A stretch of 64,000 nt of DNA from Clostridiales bacterium (GCA_017480325.1 JAFVAY010000017.1:83554-147553), one strand, 5' to 3'. Numbered from the stretch's first letter, positions 52,334 to 62,181 are shown. Notes: a model not told the origin generated them from the letters alone. Program-made: numbers and translations.

Positions 52334-53272
52334 TTGGAACAGGAAATGCAGGATATCTGGCAGGTGTTGGGCATAGAGCCTACCGAGGATATAATCGCCA
52401 TCAAGAGGGCGTATACCGCTAAGGCTCATACCATGAATCCGGAGGATGAGCCCGATAGGTTCCGGGAGCTTCATGATGCCTATAGGACGGCGTTGTCCGT
52501 CGCCAAAGGAGAGATATCTATCCAGACGGCTCCGATAGGTCAAGATTCGGAAGCGAAAACCCGCCCGGTATCAGCTGAAGAACAAACAGAGCCGAAGAAG
52601 GATGAATATGACTTCGGAGATGTCGAGAATCTTGCTTCATCAAAGGATGTTACAGCGAACGCAATCATAGATGAGATACTGGAGCTTCGGCAGACTAATA
52701 AACTTAATTCCAAGCAGGAGCTGGTTGCTATCCCCGATAAAATGAAGTTCGATCTCGCGACTGTGATGTTCGGAAAATACAGAGAGCTCGTATATGTTAC
52801 CGGCAATATAGGCATGTGGTATGCTTTCTTCGATGAACCGTTGATTACTTACTGCAGTAAAGGAAGAGGCTTCAGATCCTTTATCCTCGGGGCTTTCCCG
52901 CCCGGCTCCAAGGATCGTAATAAGATCGAGGAGATAATGGAGGAGAGGGGCTTCAAATCCAACGAGGCACATTACGTAGAGAGTGTTCCCGATGACCCGG
53001 CGCGTAAGAAACGCGACAGGATAGTCATTATCGTTCTGGTGTTGTTTATCCTTGTTATAATAGCAGCAATAGTGGTGTTTATAGTTTTCTCGGGTATGAG
53101 CAGAAATGAGATCATATTATCATTATCCGCTGTGGGAGCAGGGTTCCTATTGAGCATATTAATGATCCCGCTTAACATATCATTCTACGGCATGAGAGGA
53201 GGCGATCAAAATGGCTATCATCGGAATAGATCTGGGAACGACAAACAGTCTGGCATGCGTATGGAAAGATAG
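52334..53272 (+). CDS. Membrane-bound J-domain-like protein (DjlC-like)
   Basis: A 312-residue protein. The first ~60 residues have the helical pattern of a J domain (DIWQVLGIEPTEDIIAIKRAYTAKAH and FRELHDAYRTALS), but the invariant HPD loop reads MNPED instead. A charged linker follows, then a domain of about 100 residues and two membrane helices (about 235-255 and 260-285). The TTG start has GAGGGG seven bases upstream. It overlaps the Hsp70 gene by 62 nt. The pair resembles E. coli DjlB/DjlC with HscC, so it likely acts with that Hsp70. Confidence 0.6.
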   Translation: MEQEMQDIWQVLGIEPTEDIIAIKRAYTAKAHTMNPEDEPDRFRELHDAYRTALSVAKGEISIQTAPIGQDSEAKTRPVSAEEQTEPKKDEYDFGDVENLASSKDVTANAIIDEILELRQTNKLNSKQELVAIPDKMKFDLATVMFGKYRELVYVTGNIGMWYAFFDEPLITYCSKGRGFRSFILGAFPPGSKDRNKIEEIMEERGFKSNEAHYVESVPDDPARKKRDRIVIIVLVLFILVIIAAIVVFIVFSGMSRNEIILSLSAVGAGFLLSILMIPLNISFYGMRGGDQNGYHRNRSGNDKQSGMRMER

Positions 53273-54905
53273 TAAGCCTCTGATAATTCGTAACTCTCTC
53301 GATTCCTTCATGACCCCTTCTGTGGTCGGTATTGATGACGATAACGAGATAATCGTGGGAGAGGTTGCCAAAGAGCGCCTGATAACTCATCCCGGCAAGA
53401 CAGCCGCTGAATTTAAAAGGACCATCGGCACCCCGAAGACATATAACCTTGGCGCCAATCTTCTGTCATCCGAGCAGCTTTCCTCGTTGGTGCTTAAGAA
53501 AATCAAAGAGGATGCCGAGAGATTCATAGGCGAAGAGGTTACCGAGGCAGTAATAAGTGTACCGGCTTACTTTGACGATACCAGAAGAAGTGCCACGAAG
53601 CAGGCTGCTGAGATGTCGGGACTTAAGGTGGAAAGACTAATAAATGAACCCTCTGCAGCTGCACTTGCCTATATGCAGAAGCACGGCTTCGAGGATGGGA
53701 CATATCTCGTTATAGACTTCGGAGGCGGAACTCTTGATGTATCTATGATTGACTCCTTCGATCAGGTCATGGAAATACTTGCCGTGGCTGGCGATAATCA
53801 GCTGGGCGGCAAGGACTTCAACGAGGCGATCTACAGAAGATTTCTGGAGCAAAATGAGCTTTCCGACGACAGGCTTACTCCTGAGCAGAAGGCGTCGATA
53901 TATAAGACCGCCGAAGCCTGTAAGATCGCGCTCACCGATATGCCGCTGAGCGTTATGTCAGTAAATATCGGCGACAGAAATTACACGCTGACTCTTGATA
54001 ACAACACTTTGGTGGAGGCTGCTCGTAATGTGTTCGACAGGATCGGCGATCCCGTTAAGAGAGTTCTTCGCGACAGCCACATGAACATAAACGAGGTCAA
54101 GGAGATAATCTTGGTGGGAGGTTCTTGCAGGATGCCTACGGTTTCTTCATATATCGAGAAGCTTACCGGGCGTAAGCCGTGCACAGACATCGATCCTGAT
54201 CTGGCGATCTCGATAGGAGCGGGGATTTTCGCAGGGATGAAGGGGAGAGAAGAGGACTTCAAGGAAGTGATCCTCACGGATATATGCCCCTTCTCCTTGG
54301 GTGTGGCGGTGCAGGACAGAAGGACGCGAGAGCTTGTCATGGATTTTATTATCCAGCGTAATTCGATGCTTCCTACCAGCAAGAAACACGATTACTATGC
54401 GACCACGGACAATCAGATGGGACTTATCGTATCCATATATCAGGGTGAGAGCGTCATCCCGAAGAACAATATTAAGATCGGTGAGCTTAACCTGTCGTGT
54501 CCCCCTACCGGTATTCACGAGTTTATAGCATCTACGACTCTTACCTATGATATCAACGGAATTCTTATTGTGGACGTTACTACAGCTGACGGTAAGACCT
54601 ACTCCAAATTCATTCTGAGTGAGAGTAACAGGATGGATGACACAGAGCTTGAGAAACGTAAGGAACAGCTTCAGAAGCTTCGTATGGCGCCTCACGATGA
54701 TGAGAAGCAGCAGCTTCTTATTGCAAGAGCGGAGCGTGTGATAGAGGAGACCTTAAGCTTCGAGAGAACTGTTCTGATAGATCTTCTTATGAATTATAAG
54801 GCCTGCCTTAATATGGGAAATGACAGGGATATAAGGCTCAGTGCCGAGAGGCTTACGGAGTATCTGGACCGGGTAGACGGAAACGACGTCGGCCTTAACG
54901 GATGA
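53211..54905 (+). CDS. Hsp70 family chaperone (HscC-like)
   Basis: A 564-residue DnaK-type chaperone, shorter than DnaK (about 610-640) and close to HscC. The ATPase domain carries GIDLGTTNSLACVW, VISVPAYFDDTRRSATKQAA, VIDFGGGTLDVSMID and ILVGGSCRMPTV. The substrate domain covers about 370-490, and the C-terminal lid is short. AGGAGG precedes the ATG, inside the end of the J-like gene. No GrpE or standard DnaJ gene is adjacent. Confidence 0.9.
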   Translation: MAIIGIDLGTTNSLACVWKDSKPLIIRNSLDSFMTPSVVGIDDDNEIIVGEVAKERLITHPGKTAAEFKRTIGTPKTYNLGANLLSSEQLSSLVLKKIKEDAERFIGEEVTEAVISVPAYFDDTRRSATKQAAEMSGLKVERLINEPSAAALAYMQKHGFEDGTYLVIDFGGGTLDVSMIDSFDQVMEILAVAGDNQLGGKDFNEAIYRRFLEQNELSDDRLTPEQKASIYKTAEACKIALTDMPLSVMSVNIGDRNYTLTLDNNTLVEAARNVFDRIGDPVKRVLRDSHMNINEVKEIILVGGSCRMPTVSSYIEKLTGRKPCTDIDPDLAISIGAGIFAGMKGREEDFKEVILTDICPFSLGVAVQDRRTRELVMDFIIQRNSMLPTSKKHDYYATTDNQMGLIVSIYQGESVIPKNNIKIGELNLSCPPTGIHEFIASTTLTYDINGILIVDVTTADGKTYSKFILSESNRMDDTELEKRKEQLQKLRMAPHDDEKQQLLIARAERVIEETLSFERTVLIDLLMNYKACLNMGNDRDIRLSAERLTEYLDRVDGNDVGLNG

Positions 54906-55058
54906 GCCTTAATATGCAGGCAGTATCACGGTACTGAAGTCTCATAAAAGCCGTAAAGTTGTAGCTTTTCACATATTCTCTTAAAGGATTTAAAGGCCGC
55001 CGGGTATTATAATCTAGGCGGTTTATAAAGGTTAGATAAAAAAGGAATAGGAAAGAAA
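54906..55058 (+). other. Intergenic region with inverted repeat around a -10 box
   Basis: CCGCC (54997-55001) and GGCGG (55017-55021) flank TATAAT at 55008-55013. No clear -35 is seen. An upstream AAAAGC/GCTTTT pair could be a weak terminator for the Hsp70 gene. Confidence 0.35.
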
Positions 55059-57053
55059 ATGGCAACTGCACAAGAAGATTATATTAAAGCAAGAAAAATG
55101 GGTACCAAGGAGTACCAGAAGGCCTTGAGTGAAGGCCGATATCCTTATCTTCCGGCGCTTGATCACATGCTGGAGACGAGGACCACTCTTAAGGAGGAAT
55201 CCATAGGCACCATCGAGATCCCGCTTCCTCTCGTAGTAGGTACGGTGACCAAGGGAAGGCAGGAGTCCTTCGCGCGTAATTTTATGCCTCTGCTGCCTCC
55301 CGATACGGAGTTCGGAGCCAAGTGGATAAGTCTTATGAACTATCAGACGGAGAAGGGTATCGCCGATGCCATAACCGTTATCGAGTTTCTGGGCAAGTTC
55401 TATGTCATGGAGGGGAACAAGAGAGTCTCCGTCATGAAGTACTTAGAGCAGCCCACGATACTTGCTTCCGTGACGAGAGTTCTGCCTCCGCCTTCTGACG
55501 AAGAGGATAAAGAAGTCACGATCTATAACGAGTTCCTGAAGTTCTTCAAGTGTACATCGATCTATAACATTACCTTCACCGAAGAGGGCTCATATCAGGC
55601 ATTGGCAACCGCTGCAGGGCAGACCTTAGACGAGCCTTGGAGCGAGGAGGCCATAATGGATCTGAAGTCCGCATTCCTGGCGTTCTCCAAGGTCTATCAG
55701 GCTAACGGTGGTAAGGCGTATACAACCATCACGATCGGGGACGCTTTCCTCGTATATCTTGATATGTACAAGTACGAGAGCCTTAAGGTTCCGGTGGCGG
55801 AGGAGATCAAGAAGAATCTGAGCCTTATCTGGAAGGAGATAAGGATCAGAGCGAACGGCAATCAGATCGTTTTCTCTGAGGAGCCTCAGCTTCAGAAGAA
55901 GAATGCGATCCCGATCATCGACAACATAATGAAGAAGACCTATACGGAGCAGAGCCCCCTTAAGGTGCTGTTCCTCTACGACGGCGATGCCAAGAAGTCA
56001 AGATGGATAAACGGTCACGAGAAGGGCCGTAAGGAATTAGAGGAGATATTCCCGGGAATTGTTAAGACTCTGGCCTGCGACTGTAAGGACACAGAGGAAG
56101 AATTCGAGGAGTCTGTGGATGCTGCGGCCTCTGACGGTGCGGATCTTATCATCACCACTTCTCCCGTTCAGATGGCCTACGCTCTTAAGGCGGCGGTTAA
56201 GTATCCTAAGATCAAGTTCCTGAACTGCTCGGTACATCTGTCCCACGAGGCGGTAAGAACCTATTACGGTCGTATGTACGAAGCGAAGTTCCTGCTCGGC
56301 ATGATAGCTGCGACGATATCCAAGGATCACAGGATCGGTTATGTATCCACCTATCCTATCTGCGGTAACATCGCCAATATCAATGCTTTCGCCATAGGCG
56401 CGTCCCTTGTGGATCCGGAGGCAAAGATATATCTTACCTGGTCCTGCCTTAAGGAGGAGTACTGGAGAGAGTTCGTAAGAGAAAATAACTTCAGCGTGGT
56501 ATCGGGGCCTGACCTTATTAAGCCTAAGAATGCGGATAACGAGTACGGACTTTACACCATAGGTGAGAACGGCGAGATAACCAATATCGCGTTCCCTGTA
56601 TGGAACTGGGGAAAATACTATGAGCTTATCGTCCAGACTATCCTTAACGATGCATGGGATGCAGAGGCCTCCGGTATCAAGGACAGTGCCATCAACTACT
56701 GGTGGGGAATGTCCTCGGGAGTTATAGATATATATCAATGTGACACCTTGCCCTACAGTACCGTAAAGCTTGTGTCCATAATGCGTAAGGCCATAACTGC
56801 GGATGTGCTTAATCCATTTGACGGGGAGCTTCGATCCCAGGACGGTACGGTGAAGGAAGCCTTGAGTCCGAAGCTTAGTACAGAGGATATAATAAATATG
56901 AACTGGCTGTGCGATAATGTAGTAGGCTCCATCCCGTCCTTCGATGAGTTGACGGAGACCGCCCAGAAGACGGTACAGGCCAACGGCATGCCGATAATAA
57001 AGACAGATAAGACAAGCGAGAAGCCTACGGAGAAGACCGAAGATAACGACTGA
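55059..57053 (+). CDS. Cytosolic ParB-like / BMP (PnrA-type) fusion protein
   Basis: A 664-residue protein with no signal peptide or membrane helix. About residues 95-140 read VIEFLGKFYVMEGNKRVSVMKYL, matching the ParB/Srx nucleotide-binding pattern (GNxR followed by a helix). A helical region follows (about 160-295). From about 298 to 590 it resembles BMP/PnrA periplasmic nucleoside-binding proteins: KVLFLYDGDAKKSRW, DLIITTSPVQMAYALK, GYVSTYPICGNIANINAFAIGA. The C-terminus is Lys/Thr/Glu-rich. A binding-protein fold kept inside the cell with a ParB-like domain suggests nucleotide sensing, which is inference. Confidence 0.65.
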   Translation: MATAQEDYIKARKMGTKEYQKALSEGRYPYLPALDHMLETRTTLKEESIGTIEIPLPLVVGTVTKGRQESFARNFMPLLPPDTEFGAKWISLMNYQTEKGIADAITVIEFLGKFYVMEGNKRVSVMKYLEQPTILASVTRVLPPPSDEEDKEVTIYNEFLKFFKCTSIYNITFTEEGSYQALATAAGQTLDEPWSEEAIMDLKSAFLAFSKVYQANGGKAYTTITIGDAFLVYLDMYKYESLKVPVAEEIKKNLSLIWKEIRIRANGNQIVFSEEPQLQKKNAIPIIDNIMKKTYTEQSPLKVLFLYDGDAKKSRWINGHEKGRKELEEIFPGIVKTLACDCKDTEEEFEESVDAAASDGADLIITTSPVQMAYALKAAVKYPKIKFLNCSVHLSHEAVRTYYGRMYEAKFLLGMIAATISKDHRIGYVSTYPICGNIANINAFAIGASLVDPEAKIYLTWSCLKEEYWREFVRENNFSVVSGPDLIKPKNADNEYGLYTIGENGEITNIAFPVWNWGKYYELIVQTILNDAWDAEASGIKDSAINYWWGMSSGVIDIYQCDTLPYSTVKLVSIMRKAITADVLNPFDGELRSQDGTVKEALSPKLSTEDIINMNWLCDNVVGSIPSFDELTETAQKTVQANGMPIIKTDKTSEKPTEKTEDND

Positions 57054-57055
57054 CC

Positions 57056-57649
57056 ATGAAGATCCTAGCGGTAGCTGATGTCGAGGACAAGATCCTCTAT
57101 GATCATTTCACCAAAGAGCGCGTAAAGGGCGTCGAGCTGATAGTTGCCTGCGGGGATCTTCGAACTGATTATCTGGATTTTCTCATGACCATGGTGAACG
57201 TTCCCATGATCTACGTTAGAGGCAATCACGACGACAGCTATTTCACTGATCCTCCGCTCGGCGCTGTCTGCATCGAGGATAAGATCTATAAGTTTAACGG
57301 CGTGACCTTCATGGGGCTCGGCGGTTCCAACCGTTACCGTAACGACGGCAAGAATATGTACACAGAGAAGGAGATGAAGCTTCGCGCTCTGAAGCTCGCA
57401 CCTGTTGCCAAGCTTAAGGGCGGGGTGGATGTTCTGGTGACTCACTCTCCCGCCAGGGGCTATGGAGATATGACAGATCTTCCTCACAGGGGCTTTGACA
57501 CCTTCAACGACGTTATGAATAAGTATCATCCCAAGGTCATGCTCCACGGTCACGTGCACATGAATTACGGCATAGTTAAGAGGGAGTACGAGCACCCCTC
57601 CGGAACCAGGATCGTCAATGCCTGCGGATTTCAGATCATAGATATCTGA
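57056..57649 (+). CDS. Metallophosphoesterase (YfcE-like)
   Basis: A 197-residue soluble calcineurin-like phosphoesterase. Motifs in order: MKILAVADVED (DxE/D in place of DxH), VACGDLRTDYL, YVRGNHDDSYF, VLVTHSPARGYGD and MLHGHVHMNYG. The first metal motif lacks the usual His, so metal binding may differ. The ATG lies two bases after the ParB/BMP fusion gene, so the two are co-transcribed. The substrate is unknown. Confidence 0.82.
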   Translation: MKILAVADVEDKILYDHFTKERVKGVELIVACGDLRTDYLDFLMTMVNVPMIYVRGNHDDSYFTDPPLGAVCIEDKIYKFNGVTFMGLGGSNRYRNDGKNMYTEKEMKLRALKLAPVAKLKGGVDVLVTHSPARGYGDMTDLPHRGFDTFNDVMNKYHPKVMLHGHVHMNYGIVKREYEHPSGTRIVNACGFQIIDI

Positions 57650-57670
57650 ATTGTTAATCTTAATTATTAA

Positions 57671-59617
57671 TTAGATCGTGCCGTTTCTGTAGGCCTTGAG
57701 AAGCTCCTTCAGATCGTCTATCTCCTTCTGAAGCTCCTTGCCTTTATCGGTATCCTCCACATACATTCTTCTGTCGAAGTTCTCCACCGTAAGAGTATCG
57801 GATACGATGTCGGTCTCCCTGATGATCGCGTCATTCTTGCTCTCGAACTGTTCGTGCTCTACGAGCCACATTCCGTGGGAGTCGATGGCGAGAGTGTAAC
57901 CTGCGATGCCGGTCTTGGCGTGATAAGCCTTGGAGAAACCGCCGTCGATCATGAGGACCTTACCTCCGGCCTTGATAGGGGTCTGTCCCTTCTTAGTCTC
58001 TACAGGCACATGGCCGTTAATGATGTGGGCATGTCTGCCGTCGAGTCCGAACTCCTTCAGGATGCTGTCGGCAACATATTCATCGTTCTCGATATATCGG
58101 TAGTAGGGGTCCTTTACCTCCTCGTGAGTCTCCTTCTCGCTTACGAAAAGCCTCTCAAAGGTCGTCATCTTGCTCCTGCCATAGGAGGGTGACTTAGGGC
58201 CACACCACAGGTACCAGAGGATGTCTCCGCCCTTACGCTGATCATCGGAGCCCGCAGGGGCATAGAAGGCTTTACGGGCGTAATCCTCCAGAAGGTCGTA
58301 CATCGCCCGTCCGCAGGTGTCCTTGCCGCCTACACTCGAATGAGAGAAGGTGGCATCGTCATTTAAAGGAACGCAGCCATGGTAAAGAAGATTGCCGTTA
58401 TAGATCTTATAGAGTGACCCTTTCTCGTAGAGAAGGCGGATGTGACGGCGAAGCTTCTCGCTGTTGGTAAAGCCGTAGATGAGCTGACTTAATACCTGCT
58501 CCTCTTCGGCCGTAAACTCGTAAGGATGCTCAGGGTCGACAGTGGGGAAGTCGCAGTCAAGAAGCTTATATTCGCTGTCACCGCGCCTGACTGTTCCAGA
58601 CTCCCAATTGATCTTATCGAGAAGCAGCTGGTCATCCATTCCAAAGTCGGGATTATTTCTTATGATCTGTCCCTCGGCCTTAAACTGCATTATGGTTATA
58701 GCCTTATACATAAGGCTCTCGATCCGCTCCAGATCGAAGAATTCGCCCCGGTTATTCTCCTTCAGATGGAAGCGTGACAGATCGGAATTCTCGTAGTGCT
58801 TCATGGCGAAGGCGGCAAGAGGGAGGAGGTTGATCCCATAGCCGTCCTCTATGACGCTCAGGTTGCCGTAGCGTACACTCATTCTGATCACATTGGTTAT
58901 GCAGGCAGGGTTACCACATGCGGCGCCCATCCACACTACATCGTGATTGCCCCACACGATGTCGACCGAGTGATGCTCACAGAGCTTATCCATGATAAGG
59001 TGAGGACCGGGACCTCTGTCGTAGATATCTCCTACGATGTGAAGGTGATCCACCACCAGTCTCTGTATGAGATTACAAAGAGTAATAATAACCGGATCGG
59101 CAGTGCCGATATCGATTACGGAGCGAAGGATCTGCCCGTAGTAGCGTTCCTTATCGTAGATCTCTTCCTTCTCGGTGATGAGCTCCTCTATAACGAAACG
59201 ATATTCCTCCGGGATGGCGCGTCTTACCTTAGATCTCGTGTACTTGCTCGAGACTCTCTTAACGACGTCTATGAGGTCTCTTAAGGTCTCCATGTACCAG
59301 TCATCGAGCTGATCCTCGGGAATGTCGTTCTTAATAAGCTCCAGCTTCTCCTTCGGATAGTAGATCAGGGTGGTAAGACGCTTTTTGTATGCGGCGTCCT
59401 TACGGTCGCCTATTACTGCTTCGACCTTACGCTTAACGGTACCCGAGCCGTTCTTAAGAACGTGAAGGAATTGCTCGTCTTCGCCGTGAATGTCTGTAAG
59501 GAAATGCTCCGTGCCCTTTGGGAGGGAGAGGATGGATTGAAGGTTAATTATCTCAGTCGCGGCTGATGTCTCTGTTGGGAACTGTCTTGACAGTATTCGT
59601 AATACTCTGTTGTCCAT
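57671..59617 (-). CDS. fbp: Class III fructose-1,6-bisphosphatase
   Basis: A 648-residue gluconeogenic enzyme of the Firmicutes-specific class III. Metal and phosphate motifs are FLTDIHGEDEQF, HIVGDIYDRGPGPH, WGNHDVVWMGAA and HIINGHVPV, as in metallophosphatases and in the family (about 640-670 residues). I start at MDNRVLRIL (59617), the conserved N-terminus, preceded by CGGAGTG; the open frame runs 36 codons further upstream. Confidence 0.94.
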   Translation of the reverse strand: MDNRVLRILSRQFPTETSAATEIINLQSILSLPKGTEHFLTDIHGEDEQFLHVLKNGSGTVKRKVEAVIGDRKDAAYKKRLTTLIYYPKEKLELIKNDIPEDQLDDWYMETLRDLIDVVKRVSSKYTRSKVRRAIPEEYRFVIEELITEKEEIYDKERYYGQILRSVIDIGTADPVIITLCNLIQRLVVDHLHIVGDIYDRGPGPHLIMDKLCEHHSVDIVWGNHDVVWMGAACGNPACITNVIRMSVRYGNLSVIEDGYGINLLPLAAFAMKHYENSDLSRFHLKENNRGEFFDLERIESLMYKAITIMQFKAEGQIIRNNPDFGMDDQLLLDKINWESGTVRRGDSEYKLLDCDFPTVDPEHPYEFTAEEEQVLSQLIYGFTNSEKLRRHIRLLYEKGSLYKIYNGNLLYHGCVPLNDDATFSHSSVGGKDTCGRAMYDLLEDYARKAFYAPAGSDDQRKGGDILWYLWCGPKSPSYGRSKMTTFERLFVSEKETHEEVKDPYYRYIENDEYVADSILKEFGLDGRHAHIINGHVPVETKKGQTPIKAGGKVLMIDGGFSKAYHAKTGIAGYTLAIDSHGMWLVEHEQFESKNDAIIRETDIVSDTLTVENFDRRMYVEDTDKGKELQKEIDDLKELLKAYRNGTI

Positions 59618-59679
59618 TATGTTTAGCACTCCGTTTTTATATATTTTATTATAAAGTCGGCTTATAATTAAGCTGTCTA

Positions 59680-61164
59680 ATGGAATTCGCGAAAATGGAA
59701 GAGCTGTATATAAAATTTCTGTCATGGTATATCGATGCCGCTCCTTCGGAGGATTACGTTAACCTCCTGGACGAGATTTACTTAAGACCCGAGAATGCAG
59801 ATTCTCAGCTTCTAATGGATCTGGAGCTTTGTACAAGCAGTAAGGAAAAGACCTATAAGACCTTCTGGCAGAGCATAGACTTCGAGCCTTCTGCTTGGGA
59901 TAAGGAACGTATTGTGAGGCTTATTGTTGATCTTCTTAAGCAGATATACAACAGATCCTCTGACGTGCCCGGGACGCTTCTTCAGGGTAGAAAAATATAC
60001 GATATCATTCCTCTGAGCCTTAAAGAGTTCGAGCCTATGAAGTACCTTGCCCACGCTGTGGTATATATGGGAGTCAAGAGCATCGGACCGAATTCCAATA
60101 TCACACGGGATAAGTTCTTCGACTGTATCTATTATTACTCAATGGATGCCGACACCATAGATGTAAGAAGACTTCGTAAAGAGCAGATCATTCACCTGAC
60201 CGTCACATTTCTCATCACTGCTTTGCTTATTGTGAGCGGGATGCTGCTTCTTAAGGTGAGTAGGTATTTCTCTCTTCTGATCGTTAACGGAGTTTTTCTG
60301 GGTGTCGGGTGGCTATGGGCGTTAATATGGTCTTTGGTGTATATTCGGCATCCTCTCATAAAGGTGGAGCTTGATCACGCCTCCTCTACCGTAAAGATTA
60401 ATGATGACGTTTATGACGTGTATAATGACAGATACTTTTTCGTACCGGATGAAGGTGTGCACAGATTCCTGCCCTTCTTCGGGAGGAACCTGTGGGTGAC
60501 GGATGATGAAGGAAGGCCTCTTAGAAAATACTATGTCGGGCCCGTCGGGAGCAGGCATGCCTCGCGGATCCGCAAGCGTGTGGTGTATATGCTCGAGCTA
60601 TTCGACCATAGAGTGCTCGAACGCAGTGCAGAGGATTACGTGACAGAGGAGCTGGAGCAAGGCTTGGGTGTTGTGAGGATCAGCTTCCCGGGAAGGAGCA
60701 TAAGTGAACATTTCTATAAGATCTCCGCTATCGGTCTGACGGCGGGAACGATAGGCTACATACTGACGCTGCTGCCGGCATCCTTCTATGAGAGGGAGGG
60801 GCTCACGGAGGCTATCCTGCTTCTTAAGATCGTTGCACCCATAGAGATTCTGCTGTGCCTGTTAATGACGGCGACCTTCTGGCTTAGTTACCGCCTGCTC
60901 GCACACACCATCGAGATCAGGAACGGCATGATCAACATCAACGGCAGGACTTATTACCGGCAGGAGGTGAAGAGCCTTTATACCGTGAACGCCAACACCT
61001 CGCCGCTTTATCAGGACGAGATGGATTCGTGGCTTATAATTAAGGGGCGAGGGAAGTTGTATCGATATTACCTCGGACAAGCAAATAACAAGAAGTGCAT
61101 CGAGCCCCGCCGCCGGCTTCATGCTGCTACCAGAGTCTTTTGGAACGGGGAGTACGAGGAATAA
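59680..61164 (+). CDS. Large membrane protein of unknown function
   Basis: A 494-residue protein. The first ~165 residues are soluble and helical. Two membrane helices follow (about 172-192 and 196-218), then a cytosolic beta-rich domain of about 125 residues. A second helix pair follows (about 350-370 and 385-408), then a second beta-rich domain. The two halves repeat the plan of helix pair then strand domain, perhaps PH-like. No family recognised. A TATAAT box lies about twelve bases before the ATG and no Shine-Dalgarno is seen. Confidence 0.6.
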   Translation: MEFAKMEELYIKFLSWYIDAAPSEDYVNLLDEIYLRPENADSQLLMDLELCTSSKEKTYKTFWQSIDFEPSAWDKERIVRLIVDLLKQIYNRSSDVPGTLLQGRKIYDIIPLSLKEFEPMKYLAHAVVYMGVKSIGPNSNITRDKFFDCIYYYSMDADTIDVRRLRKEQIIHLTVTFLITALLIVSGMLLLKVSRYFSLLIVNGVFLGVGWLWALIWSLVYIRHPLIKVELDHASSTVKINDDVYDVYNDRYFFVPDEGVHRFLPFFGRNLWVTDDEGRPLRKYYVGPVGSRHASRIRKRVVYMLELFDHRVLERSAEDYVTEELEQGLGVVRISFPGRSISEHFYKISAIGLTAGTIGYILTLLPASFYEREGLTEAILLLKIVAPIEILLCLLMTATFWLSYRLLAHTIEIRNGMININGRTYYRQEVKSLYTVNANTSPLYQDEMDSWLIIKGRGKLYRYYLGQANNKKCIEPRRRLHAATRVFWNGEYEE

Positions 61165-61182
61165 TTATTATTCTAAATTGAA

Positions 61183-61210
61183 TTGACAGACTGTCGTACT
61201 GGTGTATAAT
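61183..61210 (+). promoter_or_regulatory. Sigma-A promoter of the CPBP/GntR operon
   Basis: Consensus TTGACA (61183-61188), 16 nt, consensus TATAAT (61205-61210). Confidence 0.8.
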
Positions 61211-61212
61211 GT

Positions 61213-61231
61213 GTATTACTAGCACTAATAC
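61213..61231. promoter_or_regulatory. Operator of the GntR (YtrA-type) regulator
   Basis: GTATTA (61213-61218) and TAATAC (61226-61231) form an inverted repeat with 7-nt spacing, directly after the -10 box. The position suits repression by the GntR-family regulator encoded two genes downstream. Confidence 0.6.
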
Positions 61232-61257
61232 AAAGCATACAGAAAGGCGGCGGTGTT

Positions 61258-62181
61258 ATGGATAAGAGGAAGATAATAAAGTTTGTAGGTATTACGCTCG
61301 CGATAGCGTGGACGATACAGATTATCGTCTCGATCTATATGGTTAACAATCCGGGGAGTACCGGAACTTTAGTATTCCGGGCAGGTCTGGCAGTCTGCAT
61401 GTATGTACCGATGTTCGCGGTACTTATAGTCAACAGGAATCTTAAGGGCATGGGATGGAAACCGAAGTTTAAGGGCAATATTGGGTGGCTAATATTCGCA
61501 GCGTATATTGCGCTCCCTCTGACAATAATGGGTGCGGCGGTCTTCTTCCTAATCTTTCCTGACCTCTTTGATACAACCGGCTCTTACCTTATCGCACAGG
61601 GCGAAGCCGCCGGAGTAGATCTCGTAAGCCAGCTTGGTGAGGCAGGACTTACGATTCAACAGTATATGCTGATCTCTTCGATCTCTCTGATATATGTTCC
61701 GTTTATAAATATCGTTACGGCTATCGGTGAGGAAGCCGGCTGGAGAGGTTTCCTGTACCCCGAGCTTAACAAAAGTTTTGGCAAGATCGGAACTTGGATT
61801 ATCGGCGGAACTATATGGGGCGCATTCCACTTTCCCGCAATAATCCTCGGAGGATACGAGTACGGAGTGGATTATCCGGGAAAACCGGTATCGGGACTTA
61901 TAGTGTTTACGATCATCTGCATCGCGATCGGTGTTATCGAGGAGATTATTTACAGCAGGACAAAGTGCATCTGGTACGCGGCTTTATTCCACGGATCATT
62001 CAACGGGATGGCAACTATTCCGCAGCTGGTTATTAACGCCAATAATCCGGACCTCAACAAATACCTTATATTAGGTCCCATGCCCAACGGTCTGATCGCG
62101 GGGATCCCGCTCGTAGCACTTGCAGTGATCATGGGTGTCATTGCGGTTCGCAAGGATAAGAACAAGGAGGTATCCGCATGA
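61258..62181 (+). CDS. CPBP family intramembrane metalloprotease
   Basis: A 307-residue membrane protein with about eight helices and the CPBP (Abi) active-site motifs: AIGEEAGWRGFLYPEL (EExxxR, about residue 161), GAFHFPAIIL and AALFHGSFNG (HxxxN). These place it among prenyl-endopeptidase-like proteases. AAAGGCGGCGG precedes the ATG. It is first in an autoregulated operon. Confidence 0.9.
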   Translation: MDKRKIIKFVGITLAIAWTIQIIVSIYMVNNPGSTGTLVFRAGLAVCMYVPMFAVLIVNRNLKGMGWKPKFKGNIGWLIFAAYIALPLTIMGAAVFFLIFPDLFDTTGSYLIAQGEAAGVDLVSQLGEAGLTIQQYMLISSISLIYVPFINIVTAIGEEAGWRGFLYPELNKSFGKIGTWIIGGTIWGAFHFPAIILGGYEYGVDYPGKPVSGLIVFTIICIAIGVIEEIIYSRTKCIWYAALFHGSFNGMATIPQLVINANNPDLNKYLILGPMPNGLIAGIPLVALAVIMGVIAVRKDKNKEVSA

